Shown: positions 9,073 to 18,058, numbered from the stretch's first letter. The stretch: 64,000 nucleotides of DNA from Streptococcus sp. Marseille-Q5986 (GCF_946902915.1 NZ_CAMPPY010000002.1:186001-250000), one strand, 5' to 3'. The notes: generated from the sequence alone by a model not told the origin. Program-made: numbers and translations.

Positions 9073-10059
9073 TTATACTGTAGCTGCTTGATCCAAGCTT
9101 TCACCGATAGCAGCTAGGCGCTCCACCACTTCTGCTTGTGTCAATTCATTTTCTGAAACATAGCGGTTACGTGGGTGAACACGGCACTCGTGTGAGCATC
9201 CACGAAGGTACTTGTCTTCATTTTCTTCTGATGTCAAGATACGACGGTTACAGAAGGGATTTCCACAGTTGACATAGCGTTCACATGGTGTTCCATCAAA
9301 CCAGTCTTTCCCTACGATGGTTGGGTTGACATGGTTGACATCAACGGCGATACGCTCGTCAAAGACGTACATTTTCCCATCCCAAAGCTCACCTTGAACT
9401 TCTGGGTCTTTACCGTAAGTAGCGATTCCTCCATGCAATTGACCGACATCTTTGTAGCCTTCACGGACCATCCAACCTGAGAATTTCTCACAGCGAACTC
9501 CACCTGTACAGTAAACCACGACACGCTTGTCCATGAATTTTTCCTTGTTATCACGAACCCATTTTGGCAACTCACGGAAGTTGCGGATGTCTGGGCGGAT
9601 AGCCCCACGGAAATGTCCTAGGTCGTACTCATAATCGTTACGTGTGTCAAGGACAACTGTATCTTCATCAAGAAGGGCTTCTTTGAACTCTTTTGGAGAC
9701 AAGTAAGCACCTGTTGTTTCAAGTGGGTTGATGTCGTTGTCAAAGTCGTTGTCTTCCAAACCAAGGTGGACAATCTCTTTTTTGTAGCGAACAAACATCT
9801 TCTTGAAGGCTTGTTCATTTTCTTCGTCAATCTTGAACCAGAGGTTTTCCATGCCTGGGAGGCTGTGAACGTAGCCCATATATTTTTGAGTTGTTTCGTA
9901 GTCACCTGAAACGGTCCCGTTAATCCCCTCATCAGCGACTAGGATACGACCTTTAAGGCCGATTGATTTACAGAAAGCCAAGTGATCTGCAGCAAATTGC
10001 TCTGCGTTTTCAATTGGAGTATAAAGGTAGTAAAGTAAGACACGAATATCTTTTGCCAT
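9073..10059 (-). CDS. trhO: tRNA uridine(34) hydroxylase, rhodanese-like
   Basis: 328 residues from ATG 10059, the usual length for the streptococcal protein. The start 15 codons upstream has no ribosome site. An N-terminal acylphosphatase-like domain begins [13 protein letters not shown]. The rhodanese domain carries the active-site loop [11 protein letters not shown], near residue 180, with the catalytic Cys in CTGG. The C-terminal part has a Cys-rich cluster ([15 protein letters not shown] and CSHECRVHP) that may bind metal. The family hydroxylates uridine 34 of certain tRNAs to 5-hydroxyuridine using prephenate-independent chemistry with oxygen. It is a single-gene unit ending in its own hairpin. 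Confidence 0.92.
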   Translation of the reverse strand: MAKDIRVLLYYLYTPIENAEQFAADHLAFCKSIGLKGRILVADEGINGTVSGDYETTQKYMGYVHSLPGMENLWFKIDEENEQAFKKMFVRYKKEIVHLGLEDNDFDNDINPLETTGAYLSPKEFKEALLDEDTVVLDTRNDYEYDLGHFRGAIRPDIRNFRELPKWVRDNKEKFMDKRVVVYCTGGVRCEKFSGWMVREGYKDVGQLHGGIATYGKDPEVQGELWDGKMYVFDERIAVDVNHVNPTIVGKDWFDGTPCERYVNCGNPFCNRRILTSEENEDKYLRGCSHECRVHPRNRYVSENELTQAEVVERLAAIGESLDQAATV

Positions 10060-10190
10060 AAGATTTGTTCTCTTTTCTATTCTTAAATTTTCAGAATTTC
10101 TCATCTAACTATACTAGTATACCCACTTGGGAAAACGAATGCAATTTATTTGACCGGAAATTGGAGAAAGGGGCCTGTCCCTGCACTTCA

Positions 10191-10493
10191 TCAGTAACCA
10201 TAGCGAATCGCCGACAATTCTCTCAATTTTTTGATTTGCTTAGCTTGACTTTCTGACAAACCCAGCTTATTGTCAATCAACACACGTGAGATATCAACGT
10301 TCATTTGGCTCAGAATAAATGGAGTAGAGGTTCCGTCGTCCCTTAGTCGTCTTTTATATATAACTAACTGATTTTTCAAGGGAGTAAGTTGATGCTCATC
10401 CTTTATATCTTCCAGTAGATAATCTATGATAGTCATGGCTTCACAACGCCTTTCTCTGCCTCCAGCAAACCATTTTAATGGTGTCATACTCAT
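10191..10493 (-). CDS. Putative bacteriocin immunity protein (EntA-immunity-like)
   Basis: 100 residues from ATG 10493. CAGGAGGAAA lies just before it, and an ATG two codons later is equally well placed. The protein is small, helical and charged, with the pattern LLEDIKDEHQLTPLKNQLV then GTSTPFILSQMNVDISRVL and a C-terminal ELSAIRYGY. I recognise this from streptococcal proteins annotated as bacteriocin immunity proteins of the enterocin A type, which are cytosolic four-helix bundles protecting a producer or bystander. The gene directly upstream is a broken CPBP protease, another common immunity partner. No bacteriocin structural gene is adjacent. A generic helical hypothetical protein is the alternative. 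Confidence 0.55.
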   Translation of the reverse strand: MSMTPLKWFAGGRERRCEAMTIIDYLLEDIKDEHQLTPLKNQLVIYKRRLRDDGTSTPFILSQMNVDISRVLIDNKLGLSESQAKQIKKLRELSAIRYGY

Positions 10494-10556
10494 TTTCCTC
10501 CTGAAATTCACTTATAAAATTGAAAAACTATAACCCCTAACTCGCCTGCCAGTATT

Positions 10557-11242
10557 TTACCACACCCTATCTAAAACAGTCAGCAAAAATGGCAAGGTCG
10601 CTACAATATTATTGATCACATGAACCGCATAGGAAGGATAAATGCTCTTGGTATAGCGGGTCAAACCAGCAAAGATGATGCCAAATGTTGCAAAGACTAA
10701 GATATCTAACAGACTAGCCAGTCTTGAAAAATGAGGGAGAGCAAATAAAATGGACGGAAGAAGCAAATCAAGACCAAATCGCGAATGTTTAAAGAAGGCA
10801 TGTTGAAGTAATCCTCTATAAATCAGCTCTTCCATCAGCGGTCCTAAAAAGAACAGGGATATGTAGATACCTAGCTCAGCAAAGTTAGTCTCACTATAAC
10901 CAATCAGTAGAGCCCAACCTTCAGCAGTTGACTGAACATGTTTAGCTGTCTGAACGTTAAAAGAGATATAGAGCACTAGCGCTAGTACTGTCAAAATCGA
11001 AGACCAAAGCCTTTTTTTCTCGGAACGCAGAAGAGATAGCCATGGTCTGTCTTAAGCAGAATCCAAATCATGACTCCACTAAATAGTAGACTTAAGATAT
11101 TTTGAATCCAGAAGAAATTACCTATCTGGGAAGAAAATTGCCAATAATTTTGAGCAATAAGCGTCAGCTGAGAAAGGCCAAATACGAAAAATAGGTAAGA
11201 GAAGACAGCACTCATTTTAAAAAGAAGACGATACTTGTTCAT
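10557..11242 (-). pseudogene. CPBP (Abi) intramembrane metalloprotease, frameshifted in a homopolymer
   Basis: Two overlapping frames join into one CPBP protease. The N-terminal part starts at ATG 11242 (AAAGGAG upstream) and has three hydrophobic segments. The C-terminal part carries the family motifs EELIYR, FALPH and HVINN. The frame breaks at a run of seven T on the plus strand (seven A in the coding strand) at 11012-11018. One extra A would give a continuous KKRLWSSILTVLALVLY. The protein would be about 227 residues, normal for the family, which includes bacteriocin self-immunity proteins. It lies next to the putative immunity gene. A sequencing error or phase-variable slippage are both possible explanations. 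Confidence 0.8.
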
Positions 11243-11271
11243 GTGAACTCTCCTTTGTAAACTCGAGACAT

Positions 11272-11423
11272 CTCTCTTCGAAAATCTCTTCAAACCGCGT
11301 CAACGTCGCCTTGCCATAGATATATGTAACTGACTTCGTCAGTCTTATCTACAACCTCAAAGCAGTGCTTTGAGCAACCTGCGGCTAGTTTCCTAGTTTG
11401 CTATTTGATTTTCATTGAGTATA
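11272..11423 (+). repeat. BOX element (boxA-boxB-boxC), copy 1
   Basis: Begins CTCTTCGAAAATCTCTTCAA (boxA), has one boxB module around GACTTCGTCAGTC, and ends with boxC TTTGATTTTCATTGAGTAT. BOX elements are short non-autonomous palindromic repeats scattered through pneumococcus and its relatives. This copy is immediately upstream of the broken CPBP gene, in the opposite orientation. Confidence 0.9.
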
Positions 11424-11515
11424 AATCATATTCCCCCAAATCCTAAATGGTTCTTGGGATTCCCTGAATGGTTAAAATAAGGAAAAGAGAAAACATAAAT
11501 ATCTATGCCCTTGTT

Positions 11516-11645
11516 TCAAAAAAATCACTGCCTTCCCCAGATAAACCTTAGGAAAACAGTGATTCCGTTTTTAGGAATTCGGAATGAATACACGAAATCA
11601 ATTTAGTTGATTATTTTTTGTTTTTCAAGAATTCATCGTATTGTT
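11516..11645 (+). repeat. Left flanking direct repeat: copy of the 3' end of the sugar-binding-protein gene
   Basis: This stretch matches 15734-15862 over about 130 bases with scattered differences. It contains the same hairpin (AATCACTG...CAGTGATT) and, on the minus strand, the last dozen codons of the binding protein (KQYDEFLKNKK then TAA). It is therefore a detached remnant of the 3' end of the gene at 15825-17202. Together with the right copy it brackets the secreted-protein/ABC cassette. Confidence 0.85.
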
Positions 11646-11674
11646 TTTTCTTTAGTAAAAATTTATCTTATGAG

Positions 11675-11703
11675 TTGACACTCTAAAAATAAAATAGTAT
11701 AAT
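11675..11703 (+). promoter_or_regulatory. Full-consensus sigma-A promoter of the secreted-protein cassette
   Basis: TTGACA at 11675-11680, a 17-base spacer, then TATAAT at 11698-11703. Both hexamers and the spacing match consensus exactly. It lies 44 bases before the start codon of the secreted protein, so the first gene should be strongly transcribed unless repressed. Confidence 0.9.
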
Positions 11704-11746
11704 ATAAATGAGAACGATTTCATTAAAATATAAAGGAGGTAGTGTG

Positions 11747-12139
11747 ATGACAAATTTGAAAAAATGCATCGCATTAGGACTGGGGGTCACCTGCTTACTC
11801 CCCTTAACTAGTCAGACTGTTTCTGCTAGGGTGGTGTATTTTGATCTTCATGTTACACGCGAAGACTATTCCGTCAGTAGCCGAAAAACTGAAAAAACAG
11901 ACGGCTCCCCTGCTGTTGCTAATATCACAGGTGGTCTTGGTTGGGGAAAAAAGGTCAGAATTCGTGCTTGGACTGCTGCTGAGGATGAACCTGCAACTGA
12001 GATGAAAATAGCTGATTCAAATGGTCGTTATAATCTTCGCTATAACAATGGTTATGGAACAATTGGACGCTATTATTATCTCAACGCCTCTAAATATGGT
12101 TGGCTTGATTCAAATATAACAGGACGTTTTGACCCTTAA
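11747..12139 (+). CDS. Small secreted protein, bacteriocin-like (DUF2712-like)
   Basis: 130 residues from ATG 11747, preceded by AAAGGAGGTAGTG. The first 28 residues form a Sec signal peptide: KK, then a hydrophobic core LGLGVTCLLPL, then a probable cut after VSA. The mature part is about 102 residues, rich in Gly, Tyr, Asn, Arg and Thr, with no Cys. It ends in a pattern of Tyr/Asn-rich beta strands and WLDSNITGRFDP. I see a resemblance to DUF2712 small secreted proteins and in layout to lactococcin-972-type loci, but neither is proven. Downstream genes encode a lipoprotein and a complete ABC exporter, a common arrangement for a bacteriocin and its immunity/export set. It might instead be a secreted signal or wall-active protein. 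Confidence 0.75.
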   Translation: MTNLKKCIALGLGVTCLLPLTSQTVSARVVYFDLHVTREDYSVSSRKTEKTDGSPAVANITGGLGWGKKVRIRAWTAAEDEPATEMKIADSNGRYNLRYNNGYGTIGRYYYLNASKYGWLDSNITGRFDP

Positions 12140-12175
12140 TTCGTCTCAAAACAAAAGTAGCAAACATTGGGTTAT

Positions 12176-12210
12176 TCGCTAGTGTGTCATTTGAGCGCTC
12201 ACTAGCCTAA
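12176..12210 (+). other. Hairpin between secreted protein and lipoprotein genes
   Basis: GCTAGTG and CACTAGC pair around TGTCATTTGAGCGCT, without a following T run. It may protect or attenuate the mRNA, giving more of the first gene than of the transporter genes. Function is inferred from position only. Confidence 0.4.
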
Positions 12211-12286
12211 CACCCCCCTTCTAAGAGTAGAGGCATCATCTAAAAAGTATTATGTCTCTGCTCCTTTTTTAAAGGAGCTTTTTACT

Positions 12287-13363
12287 ATGAAAAAATACCT
12301 ATTATTTCTACTTATTCTTCCCTTTATCTTTTTAACAGCTTGTCAATATAGCAAAAAGCAAACAACTGAGTTAAATAAGGAAAATCTTCCCATAAAAGAA
12401 GGTTATAAAGAGATAACAGAGCAAATCTATCTCTCAGACCAGATAGATACCTCCTATGAAGAAGAATTACCTTTTTGGGATTCAAAAAAAGGAGACAAAG
12501 AAACATTGGTAACAGCTATCCAAAATTTTATGGGAAGGGATAGTGAAATTAGTGAAATTATTGCCGATAAGAATCCTTTAACCAGACTCCAAAAAGGAAA
12601 GACTAGAGCAGATATTACCGTCAATAAAACTGGATCATGGATTCATTTAGCATCTGATCAAATATCAGATCTATCAAGTGTTTTCGACAACCTACGATCA
12701 GACGCTATTGAAAATAATCTAAATCTAACCGACTTTAAAGAAGAACTTCCGTTTTCAAAAGAAGATAGTGTTAACAAGGTTAAGCAATTTCTAAATACCC
12801 TCCAATTAGGATTTGACGATTATGATTATCTCATCTACGCTATCTCAAAAGAAACACTCCTTGAGTATCTCCCAACCTACGAAAGAAATGCCAAAGAATT
12901 AAAAGGAACAAAGATAGACAAAAACAATCTGACAGATATGTATTATATTACTGTTTTTCCAAAACTTTCTAGTAAAAGAGTTATTGATGGCGAAACTCAG
13001 CTAGGTTCATCCGGAGAGATTAATTTTGCTCATGGTCCTGACCTAAACTTTATCATCACCCAAGCAGGGATTCAAGAAATTGACTTAGCTGGTGTTATCT
13101 TACCAACTCAAAAAACAGATAAAATGGCTACTCTTTCTGTCCAAAAAGGATTAGATGTTTTAAAAGAAAAATACGAAAATTTGATTTTGGACAGTCCAAT
13201 TTATATTGAGTCATTTACAATCGAGTATATACCTATTCCCACTCAAGAAAAAGAACTCTATGGAGGAAATCTCTATCGTCCCTTCCTAATCTTTATAATC
13301 AAAGAAAAAGATCGTATAGATAAAGTAGTTATCGATCCCGCAAACTGGAAAGAGGTAAGTTAG
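12287..13363 (+). CDS. Lipoprotein of the ABC cassette
   Basis: 358 residues. A lipoprotein signal peptide with lipobox LTAC puts the lipidated Cys at residue 19. The mature part is hydrophilic, rich in Lys, Glu, Asp and Asn, with no recognised domain and no further transmembrane segment. AAAGGAGC lies 9 bases before the ATG. The stop TAG is followed directly by the ATG of the first membrane subunit, so it is translationally linked to the transporter. In bacteriocin cassettes such surface lipoproteins often provide immunity or capture the exported peptide. That role is inferred from context. Base composition is AT-richer than the genes to the left. Confidence 0.75.
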   Translation: MKKYLLFLLILPFIFLTACQYSKKQTTELNKENLPIKEGYKEITEQIYLSDQIDTSYEEELPFWDSKKGDKETLVTAIQNFMGRDSEISEIIADKNPLTRLQKGKTRADITVNKTGSWIHLASDQISDLSSVFDNLRSDAIENNLNLTDFKEELPFSKEDSVNKVKQFLNTLQLGFDDYDYLIYAISKETLLEYLPTYERNAKELKGTKIDKNNLTDMYYITVFPKLSSKRVIDGETQLGSSGEINFAHGPDLNFIITQAGIQEIDLAGVILPTQKTDKMATLSVQKGLDVLKEKYENLILDSPIYIESFTIEYIPIPTQEKELYGGNLYRPFLIFIIKEKDRIDKVVIDPANWKEVS

Positions 13364-14185
13364 ATGAAACTACTTCTCCCCTTTAAATATACGCTAAAAG
13401 ATTGGAGGATTTGGATTGGATTACTCTTTTCCTTAGTAGTTGCATTGATGATGTCCTATACAGATCTAACAATAAAATTAGACGGAGGAAATTCACTAGC
13501 AGTCCTTGATTATTTCATGTCCTCTTTCTCTAGAAATCTGGCAATGTCATTATATATCTTAACAGCAGCTTCCACTGTAGTAACAGACTTTTCACAAGAC
13601 TACCATCAAAATAGACTCCCTTTTTTACTTAGTCGTATGTCTCTGCGACAATACGCTTCTTTCTTCGTAAAACGGTTAATTTTCCGTTCTTATTTTGTAG
13701 GACTGACCTTAGGATTCTGTTTTTTAATTCTCCTCTCATTTTATTTTCCCCTCACTAATTCTCACTACTCATCTACTTTTAGCAATCAGTGGTTGTTAAA
13801 TCAAGGATTTATATTCCTTTTCTACTTCTTTCTCATTAGTCTAATTGGACTCTATTTTTCATTCTTTACTCTATTAGGTGGGGTTCTCTCCGTTTTTTAC
13901 CCTAATGTGTTAATGGTCTATCTTCTTCCAAGTACAGCCTGGTTTGTCCTCACACAATTTGGTTTAGAGAGAGTTCTCCCTTTTTTTACTCTACCACATA
14001 TCGTCTTAACGACAGATGATTATTTACGAGAAGGTCTAGAATATTTTCAAGTAGGTGACGAAAACTTTCGAAACATTTTTTCGCTACTTTATCCTTATAT
14101 TTTCTTAATTCTATGGGCACTTTTGTCAATAGAAATCATTCGACTAGCTCTTAAAAAGCATTGGCATTTTTATGATAAGGAGTAA
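13364..14185 (+). CDS. ABC transporter membrane subunit 1
   Basis: 273 residues with about six hydrophobic segments (roughly 17-35, 60-80, 110-130, 150-175, 180-205, 235-260). The order fits an ABC-2-type permease, with a basic N-terminal cytoplasmic start (KYTLKDWRIW). It follows the lipoprotein gene without any gap. A second membrane protein and an ATPase follow, so two different membrane subunits probably pair with one ATPase dimer. The pattern is like lantibiotic/bacteriocin immunity exporters (EFG type), though sequence similarity to those is not obvious by eye. Confidence 0.75.
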   Translation: MKLLLPFKYTLKDWRIWIGLLFSLVVALMMSYTDLTIKLDGGNSLAVLDYFMSSFSRNLAMSLYILTAASTVVTDFSQDYHQNRLPFLLSRMSLRQYASFFVKRLIFRSYFVGLTLGFCFLILLSFYFPLTNSHYSSTFSNQWLLNQGFIFLFYFFLISLIGLYFSFFTLLGGVLSVFYPNVLMVYLLPSTAWFVLTQFGLERVLPFFTLPHIVLTTDDYLREGLEYFQVGDENFRNIFSLLYPYIFLILWALLSIEIIRLALKKHWHFYDKE

Positions 14186-14189
14186 TCTT

Positions 14190-15014
14190 ATGGAGATTAT
14201 ACGTGTGGTAACTATTCTCTTAAAACAACAATTCACCTTCAAACGATTGTTGCCTATCTTAATTTTCTTTCACCTCTATACTTTGATTTTAATGCTACCT
14301 TTTTTTAACTTAGCTAATCACTTCGAAGAAACCTATCCTATCAGCATTGTAACCGTTCTCTTCACGAGTCAATGGTTCACTGCGATTGCTATTTTATCTG
14401 TCATACTACTATTTAGCAATCTTCCTTTAAAAGATACTTTCCAGTTTTGGTTGATCTTAAAGATCGGACAGAAAAAGTGGATGGTCTGCCAGTTTATTTA
14501 TCTGATTATCGCGAGCTTAATCGCTTCGATTTACCAAATCATCAGCATTTTAATCACTTTTCTCCCTACACTACACTTTTCAAATCATTGGGGACGTCTC
14601 CTACCTTCCCTAGCTCAAGGGCGTATCTCATTTCCGGAAGGCGTTGATGGCATGACACATTTACGCTCAATTATACTACAATATTATTCTCCCTATAGAG
14701 CTTTTTTTCAAATATTCTTATTGTTATTCCTTATGTTCATATTGATTGGGGGAGTGATTTTCGTTTTCAATAGTCATTATTCTAATTTAGGAAATACCTT
14801 AGCCTGTGGATTAGTTATTGTAGAATTATTTATTACAGAAGCTTCACGTTTCTGGATTAAATTTTTATCTCCTTTAACTTGGCTAGACTTTCATTATATT
14901 AAATACGAAGCCCATTCTGGTTTACTATCCCTACCAGAAATAATTACTCGTATCCTACTTTTATACCTTTTGCTCGTCATAATCCTAGTAGTGATGAAAA
15001 AAATAAGGAGGTAA
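14190..15014 (+). CDS. ABC transporter membrane subunit 2
   Basis: 274 residues from ATG 14190, chosen because AAGGAG lies 8 bases upstream. The open frame extends 18 bases further back, overlapping the previous gene. About six hydrophobic segments are present, with a long extracellular loop near residues 130-165. It begins with a basic cytoplasmic stretch (LLKQQFTFKRL) like its neighbour, suggesting the two subunits arose by duplication and form a heterodimer. It is followed after 5 bases by the ATPase gene, with AAGGAGG at its own 3' end serving that gene. Confidence 0.75.
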   Translation: MEIIRVVTILLKQQFTFKRLLPILIFFHLYTLILMLPFFNLANHFEETYPISIVTVLFTSQWFTAIAILSVILLFSNLPLKDTFQFWLILKIGQKKWMVCQFIYLIIASLIASIYQIISILITFLPTLHFSNHWGRLLPSLAQGRISFPEGVDGMTHLRSIILQYYSPYRAFFQIFLLLFLMFILIGGVIFVFNSHYSNLGNTLACGLVIVELFITEASRFWIKFLSPLTWLDFHYIKYEAHSGLLSLPEIITRILLLYLLLVIILVVMKKIRR

Positions 15015-15019
15015 TAGAT

Positions 15020-15634
15020 ATGACAGACTTACATTTAAAATCTATTCGTAAAAACTATAAACACAATGTAATTTTTGAAGACCTTTCCTTTGAATTTTCC
15101 AGTGGAAATATATACGGAATTGTTGGATATAACGGTTCAGGAAAAACAGTTTTACTCAAGTGTTTAGCGGGATTAGAAACTATAACTGAAGGAGAAATCA
15201 AATTAGATGGAAGCATACTTGGAATCGACTTTCCCTTCTTACCCAGTGTAGGTGTTATTATTGAAACTCCAGGATTTCTGGAAGGTTATTCTGGTTTTGA
15301 TAACTTACATCAACTAGCTCTAATCAAAAATAAAATAGGCGAGAAAGAAATTATCCAGAGTATGATAGATGTCGGACTCGATCCTAGTTCCTCTAAAAAA
15401 GTAAAGCACTACTCTTTAGGAATGAAACAAAAATTAGCTCTAGCACAGGCTTTTATGGAAAATCCAGATATATTACTTTTAGATGAGCCAATGAACGGAC
15501 TTGATAAGCAATCTGTTCAAAAAATTCGAGAAAAATTACTCCACTTAAAAGAAAAGGGTAAACTCATTATTCTAGCTTCTCATATAGAGCAAGATATCGA
15601 ATGTCTCTGTGATGAAGTTCTATACTTGGGATAA
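15020..15634 (+). CDS. ABC transporter ATP-binding protein
   Basis: 204 residues, short for an ABC ATPase and typical of peptide-immunity exporters. Walker A is GYNGSGKT near residue 40. The Q-loop region is PSVGVIIETPGFL near 80. The signature is YSLGMKQKLALAQA near 136. Walker B is ILLLDEPMNGLD near 155 and the H-loop is ILASH near 189. All catalytic positions are present, so the exporter is predicted active. It is the last gene of the cassette, followed by a hairpin terminator and the right-hand direct repeat. Confidence 0.9.
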   Translation: MTDLHLKSIRKNYKHNVIFEDLSFEFSSGNIYGIVGYNGSGKTVLLKCLAGLETITEGEIKLDGSILGIDFPFLPSVGVIIETPGFLEGYSGFDNLHQLALIKNKIGEKEIIQSMIDVGLDPSSSKKVKHYSLGMKQKLALAQAFMENPDILLLDEPMNGLDKQSVQKIREKLLHLKEKGKLIILASHIEQDIECLCDEVLYLG

Positions 15635-15687
15635 GAGTGATTTATTACAGAGCCAATACTCCTCATAAAATAGCCCTTCTATACAAA

Positions 15688-15725
15688 AAAGACCAACTAT
15701 ACCTAAATTATAGGAGTTGGTTTAT
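15688..15725 (+). terminator. Terminator of the ABC cassette
   Basis: ACCAACTATACCTA pairs with TAGGAGTTGGT (imperfect stem), preceded by AAAAAAG and followed by TTTATTTTT. Confidence 0.7.
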
Positions 15726-15733
15726 TTTTCATT

Positions 15734-15862
15734 CCAAAAAATCACTGCCTTCCCCAGATAAACCTGAGGAAGGCAGTGATCACATTTTTAGGAATTAGGA
15801 ATGAATACACGTAATCAATTGATCTTATGATTTTTTGTTTTTCAAGAATTCATCGTATTGTT
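15734..15862 (-). repeat. Right flanking direct repeat and native terminator of the sugar-binding-protein gene
   Basis: This is the partner of 11516-11645. It contains the terminator hairpin ATCACTGCCTTCC / GGAAGGCAGTGAT at 15741-15780 and the last codons of the binding-protein pseudogene. The stem here is perfect, while the left copy has mismatches, so this is likely the original. Confidence 0.85.
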
Positions 15863-17202
15863 TTTGCATTTCGTTCAATACTTTATCGTAGACACCTTCA
15901 GATTTCAATTTTTCCATCAATTCTGGAATTGCTTTATCTGGGTCTACAGTACCAGTGTTGATAGCTGTATCGAATTGTTGCATTGTGTTAGCGATAGCTG
16001 AAATTTCATCTTTCACACTGTCAGTGTGAAAGATGAATCCAAGCGCTGGAGATTCTTTAGCTTCTGCCAATTGTTTCTTAGAATCTTCGATTTGTTAGTC
16101 TGTAACGTTTTCGTTGATGTAAAGAATCCAGTTGTTACCAGTGTTCCATCCACCCATGTGAGTATTTCCTTTGTAGGCATCAAGGACACGTACACGGTTT
16201 TCTTTACCTGCAAGTTTTCCCAGTTCTTGCCTTCTGGACCGTAAACAAGACCGTTCAAGAGATTCAACACTTCCATTGATTTTTCTTTGTTCTTAGAGTT
16301 GTTTGAACTGACAAAGTTAGCAACTTGTGTTGTTTGGTTTTTCTGGATGAAGTTAGTGATTGGTTTGATTTGGATGTCTTTGTTGGCAACACGTGAAAGC
16401 AAGCTGTTACCGTAGTCAGCTGGTCCTACTGTTTCTTCACGAACGAACCAAGTATCTTGTTGAAGTTCAAATGAAGTATCGCTTGTTGCTACGTCTTTTG
16501 GAATGTATCCAGCTTCATAGAATTTGTGAAGAGTCTTCAAATGTTCTTTGAAACGAGGAACGTCGTAACGGTTTACGATCTTAGTAGTGTCTCCTTCAAG
16601 GTCGATAACAAATGGAAGACCGTTTGGTACTGGGTAGTCAAAGTTATCAGATGGGATAAAGTTCTTTGTAACTGCAAATGGTACTACGTCTGGAGCTTCT
16701 TCTTTGATTTGGACTGCTTCAAGTGTTTCGTATGAAGTGACACCTGAAATGCCAATACCCTATTTTTCAAGAAGAGCGCCATTAAAGGCAAAGTTCTGAG
16801 ATGATGCAACGTTAGCCGCAACTGGAACAGCATAGATCTTACCGTTTATAGTGTTCCCTTTGATGTAAGCTGGGTCAAGTGCTTTGTAAAGATCTGCTCC
16901 TTCTTTTTTGTACAATTCTGTCAAGTCAGCATAAGCACCTTTTTGAGCATTTACGACATAGTTAGTTGCAAAAGTGATATCATAGTTAGCACCAGAAGAT
17001 GTAATAACAGGCATTTTCTAGCAATTCATCCAAGTTATCTGGTTTGTCACCGATTTAGTACATTTTAAGAACAGTTTTTTCACTTGAAGCAGTGTCAGCG
17101 GCTTTTTTTGTTGTTACCTGTAAGGTTTCCATAAGCAGCAAGACTTGCAGCCAAAGCGACTACGCTAGCAGATGCAAAAGCATATTTTTTTCAGTTTTTC
17201 AT
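15825..17202 (-). pseudogene. Sugar ABC transporter solute-binding lipoprotein, decayed
   Basis: The frame can be followed from ATG 17202 (CTCC/GGAG upstream) to the TGA/TAA near 15825, but it is interrupted repeatedly. Codon 4 is TGA where relatives have Trp. The lipobox Cys has become Tyr (LAAYGN). Further frame changes lie near 17020, 16740, and 16080-16010. Recognisable pieces include ITFATNYVVNAQKGAYADLT, YIPKDVATSDTSFELQQDT and a C-terminus ending YDEFLKNKKS. Intact pneumococcal-type homologues are about 490 residues and bind oligosaccharides for a YtcP/LplB-like permease pair. The adjacent permease is also truncated, so the whole system is dead. Confidence 0.88.
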
Positions 17203-17308
17203 GATAAAAACTCCTTTTTTGTTTTTAAACTTATAAACGATTTAATGACTTTTACTTCAATCACTAAGATGAAGTTGGGAAGGGAGAAACGGTATTTCTC
17301 AGCAAGTG

Positions 17309-18058
17309 CTATTCTTTCACACCACCGATAGTCAACCCTTTAACAAAGTAGCGTTGGAAGAATGGATATAGAATCGCGATTGGAAGAGTTGCAACGACAA
17401 CCATAGCCATACGTCCTGTTTCTTTTGGAAGAGAGACTCCCAGTTGACCAGATAGGCCGACTGCTTTGGCGATGTAGTCCATATTTTGCTGGATTTGCAT
17501 GAGCAAATATTGCAATGGATACAAGTTGTCACTCTTGATGTAAAGAAGGGCGTTGAACCAGTCGTTCCAGAAACCAAGAGCTATCAAAAGCGTGATGGTT
17601 GCGATACCTGGAAGTGACAATGGCAAACAAATCTGGAAGACGATCCGTGCTTCACTGGCACCATCGATACGAGCGGATTCGAGAATGGCTTCTGGAATGG
17701 TCTTCTTGAAGAAAGAACGCATCAAGATAATGTTGAATGGTGAGAGGAGCATTGGAACAATCAAGACCCAAACCGTATCACCAAGTTGAAGCAAACGAGC
17801 CACCACGATATAGCCTGGTACCAAACCAGCATTGAACAACATACTAAGAAGAGCGAAGATCGTGAAGAATCTGCGGTACTTAAAGGTTGTCCGTGAGAGG
17901 GCGTAGGCATAAGTTATCGTGATGAAGACATTAGTCACTGTCCCGACTACTGTTACAAAAACTGAGATAAAGAGCGCTTGGAGGATTTTATCTTTAAACT
18001 GAGCCAAGAATTGGAATCCATCTAAAAATTCCTTTTTAGACTTTTGATAACGATTACA
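17309..18058 (-). pseudogene. Carbohydrate ABC permease (YtcP/MalG type), 5' truncated
   Basis: 232 residues remain in frame below 18007, with the frame open without an ATG up to 18058. They include five hydrophobic segments and the EAA loop EAILESARIDGASEARIVF near residue 115. The protein ends FVKGLTIGGVKE, as expected for a full C-terminus. About 75 N-terminal residues are missing compared with the family's usual 307 or so. There is no ribosome site. Together with the broken binding-protein gene just downstream, and with no second permease upstream, this is a remnant. The truncation point coincides with a change in the neighbourhood, discussed as a rearrangement breakpoint. Confidence 0.8.
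18044..18058 (+). promoter_or_regulatory. cre-like site at the breakpoint
   Basis: TTGATAACGATTACA matches the CcpA cre consensus with one mismatch. It now lies inside the truncated permease frame and upstream of no intact gene, so it is probably a relic of a sugar-gene promoter. Confidence 0.35.

Noticed and set aside
11747..12139. Assignment of the secreted protein to the lactococcin-972 family
   Set aside because: The operon plan is similar, but the mature sequence is longer and I see no convincing residue match. DUF2712-like is only a tentative alternative.
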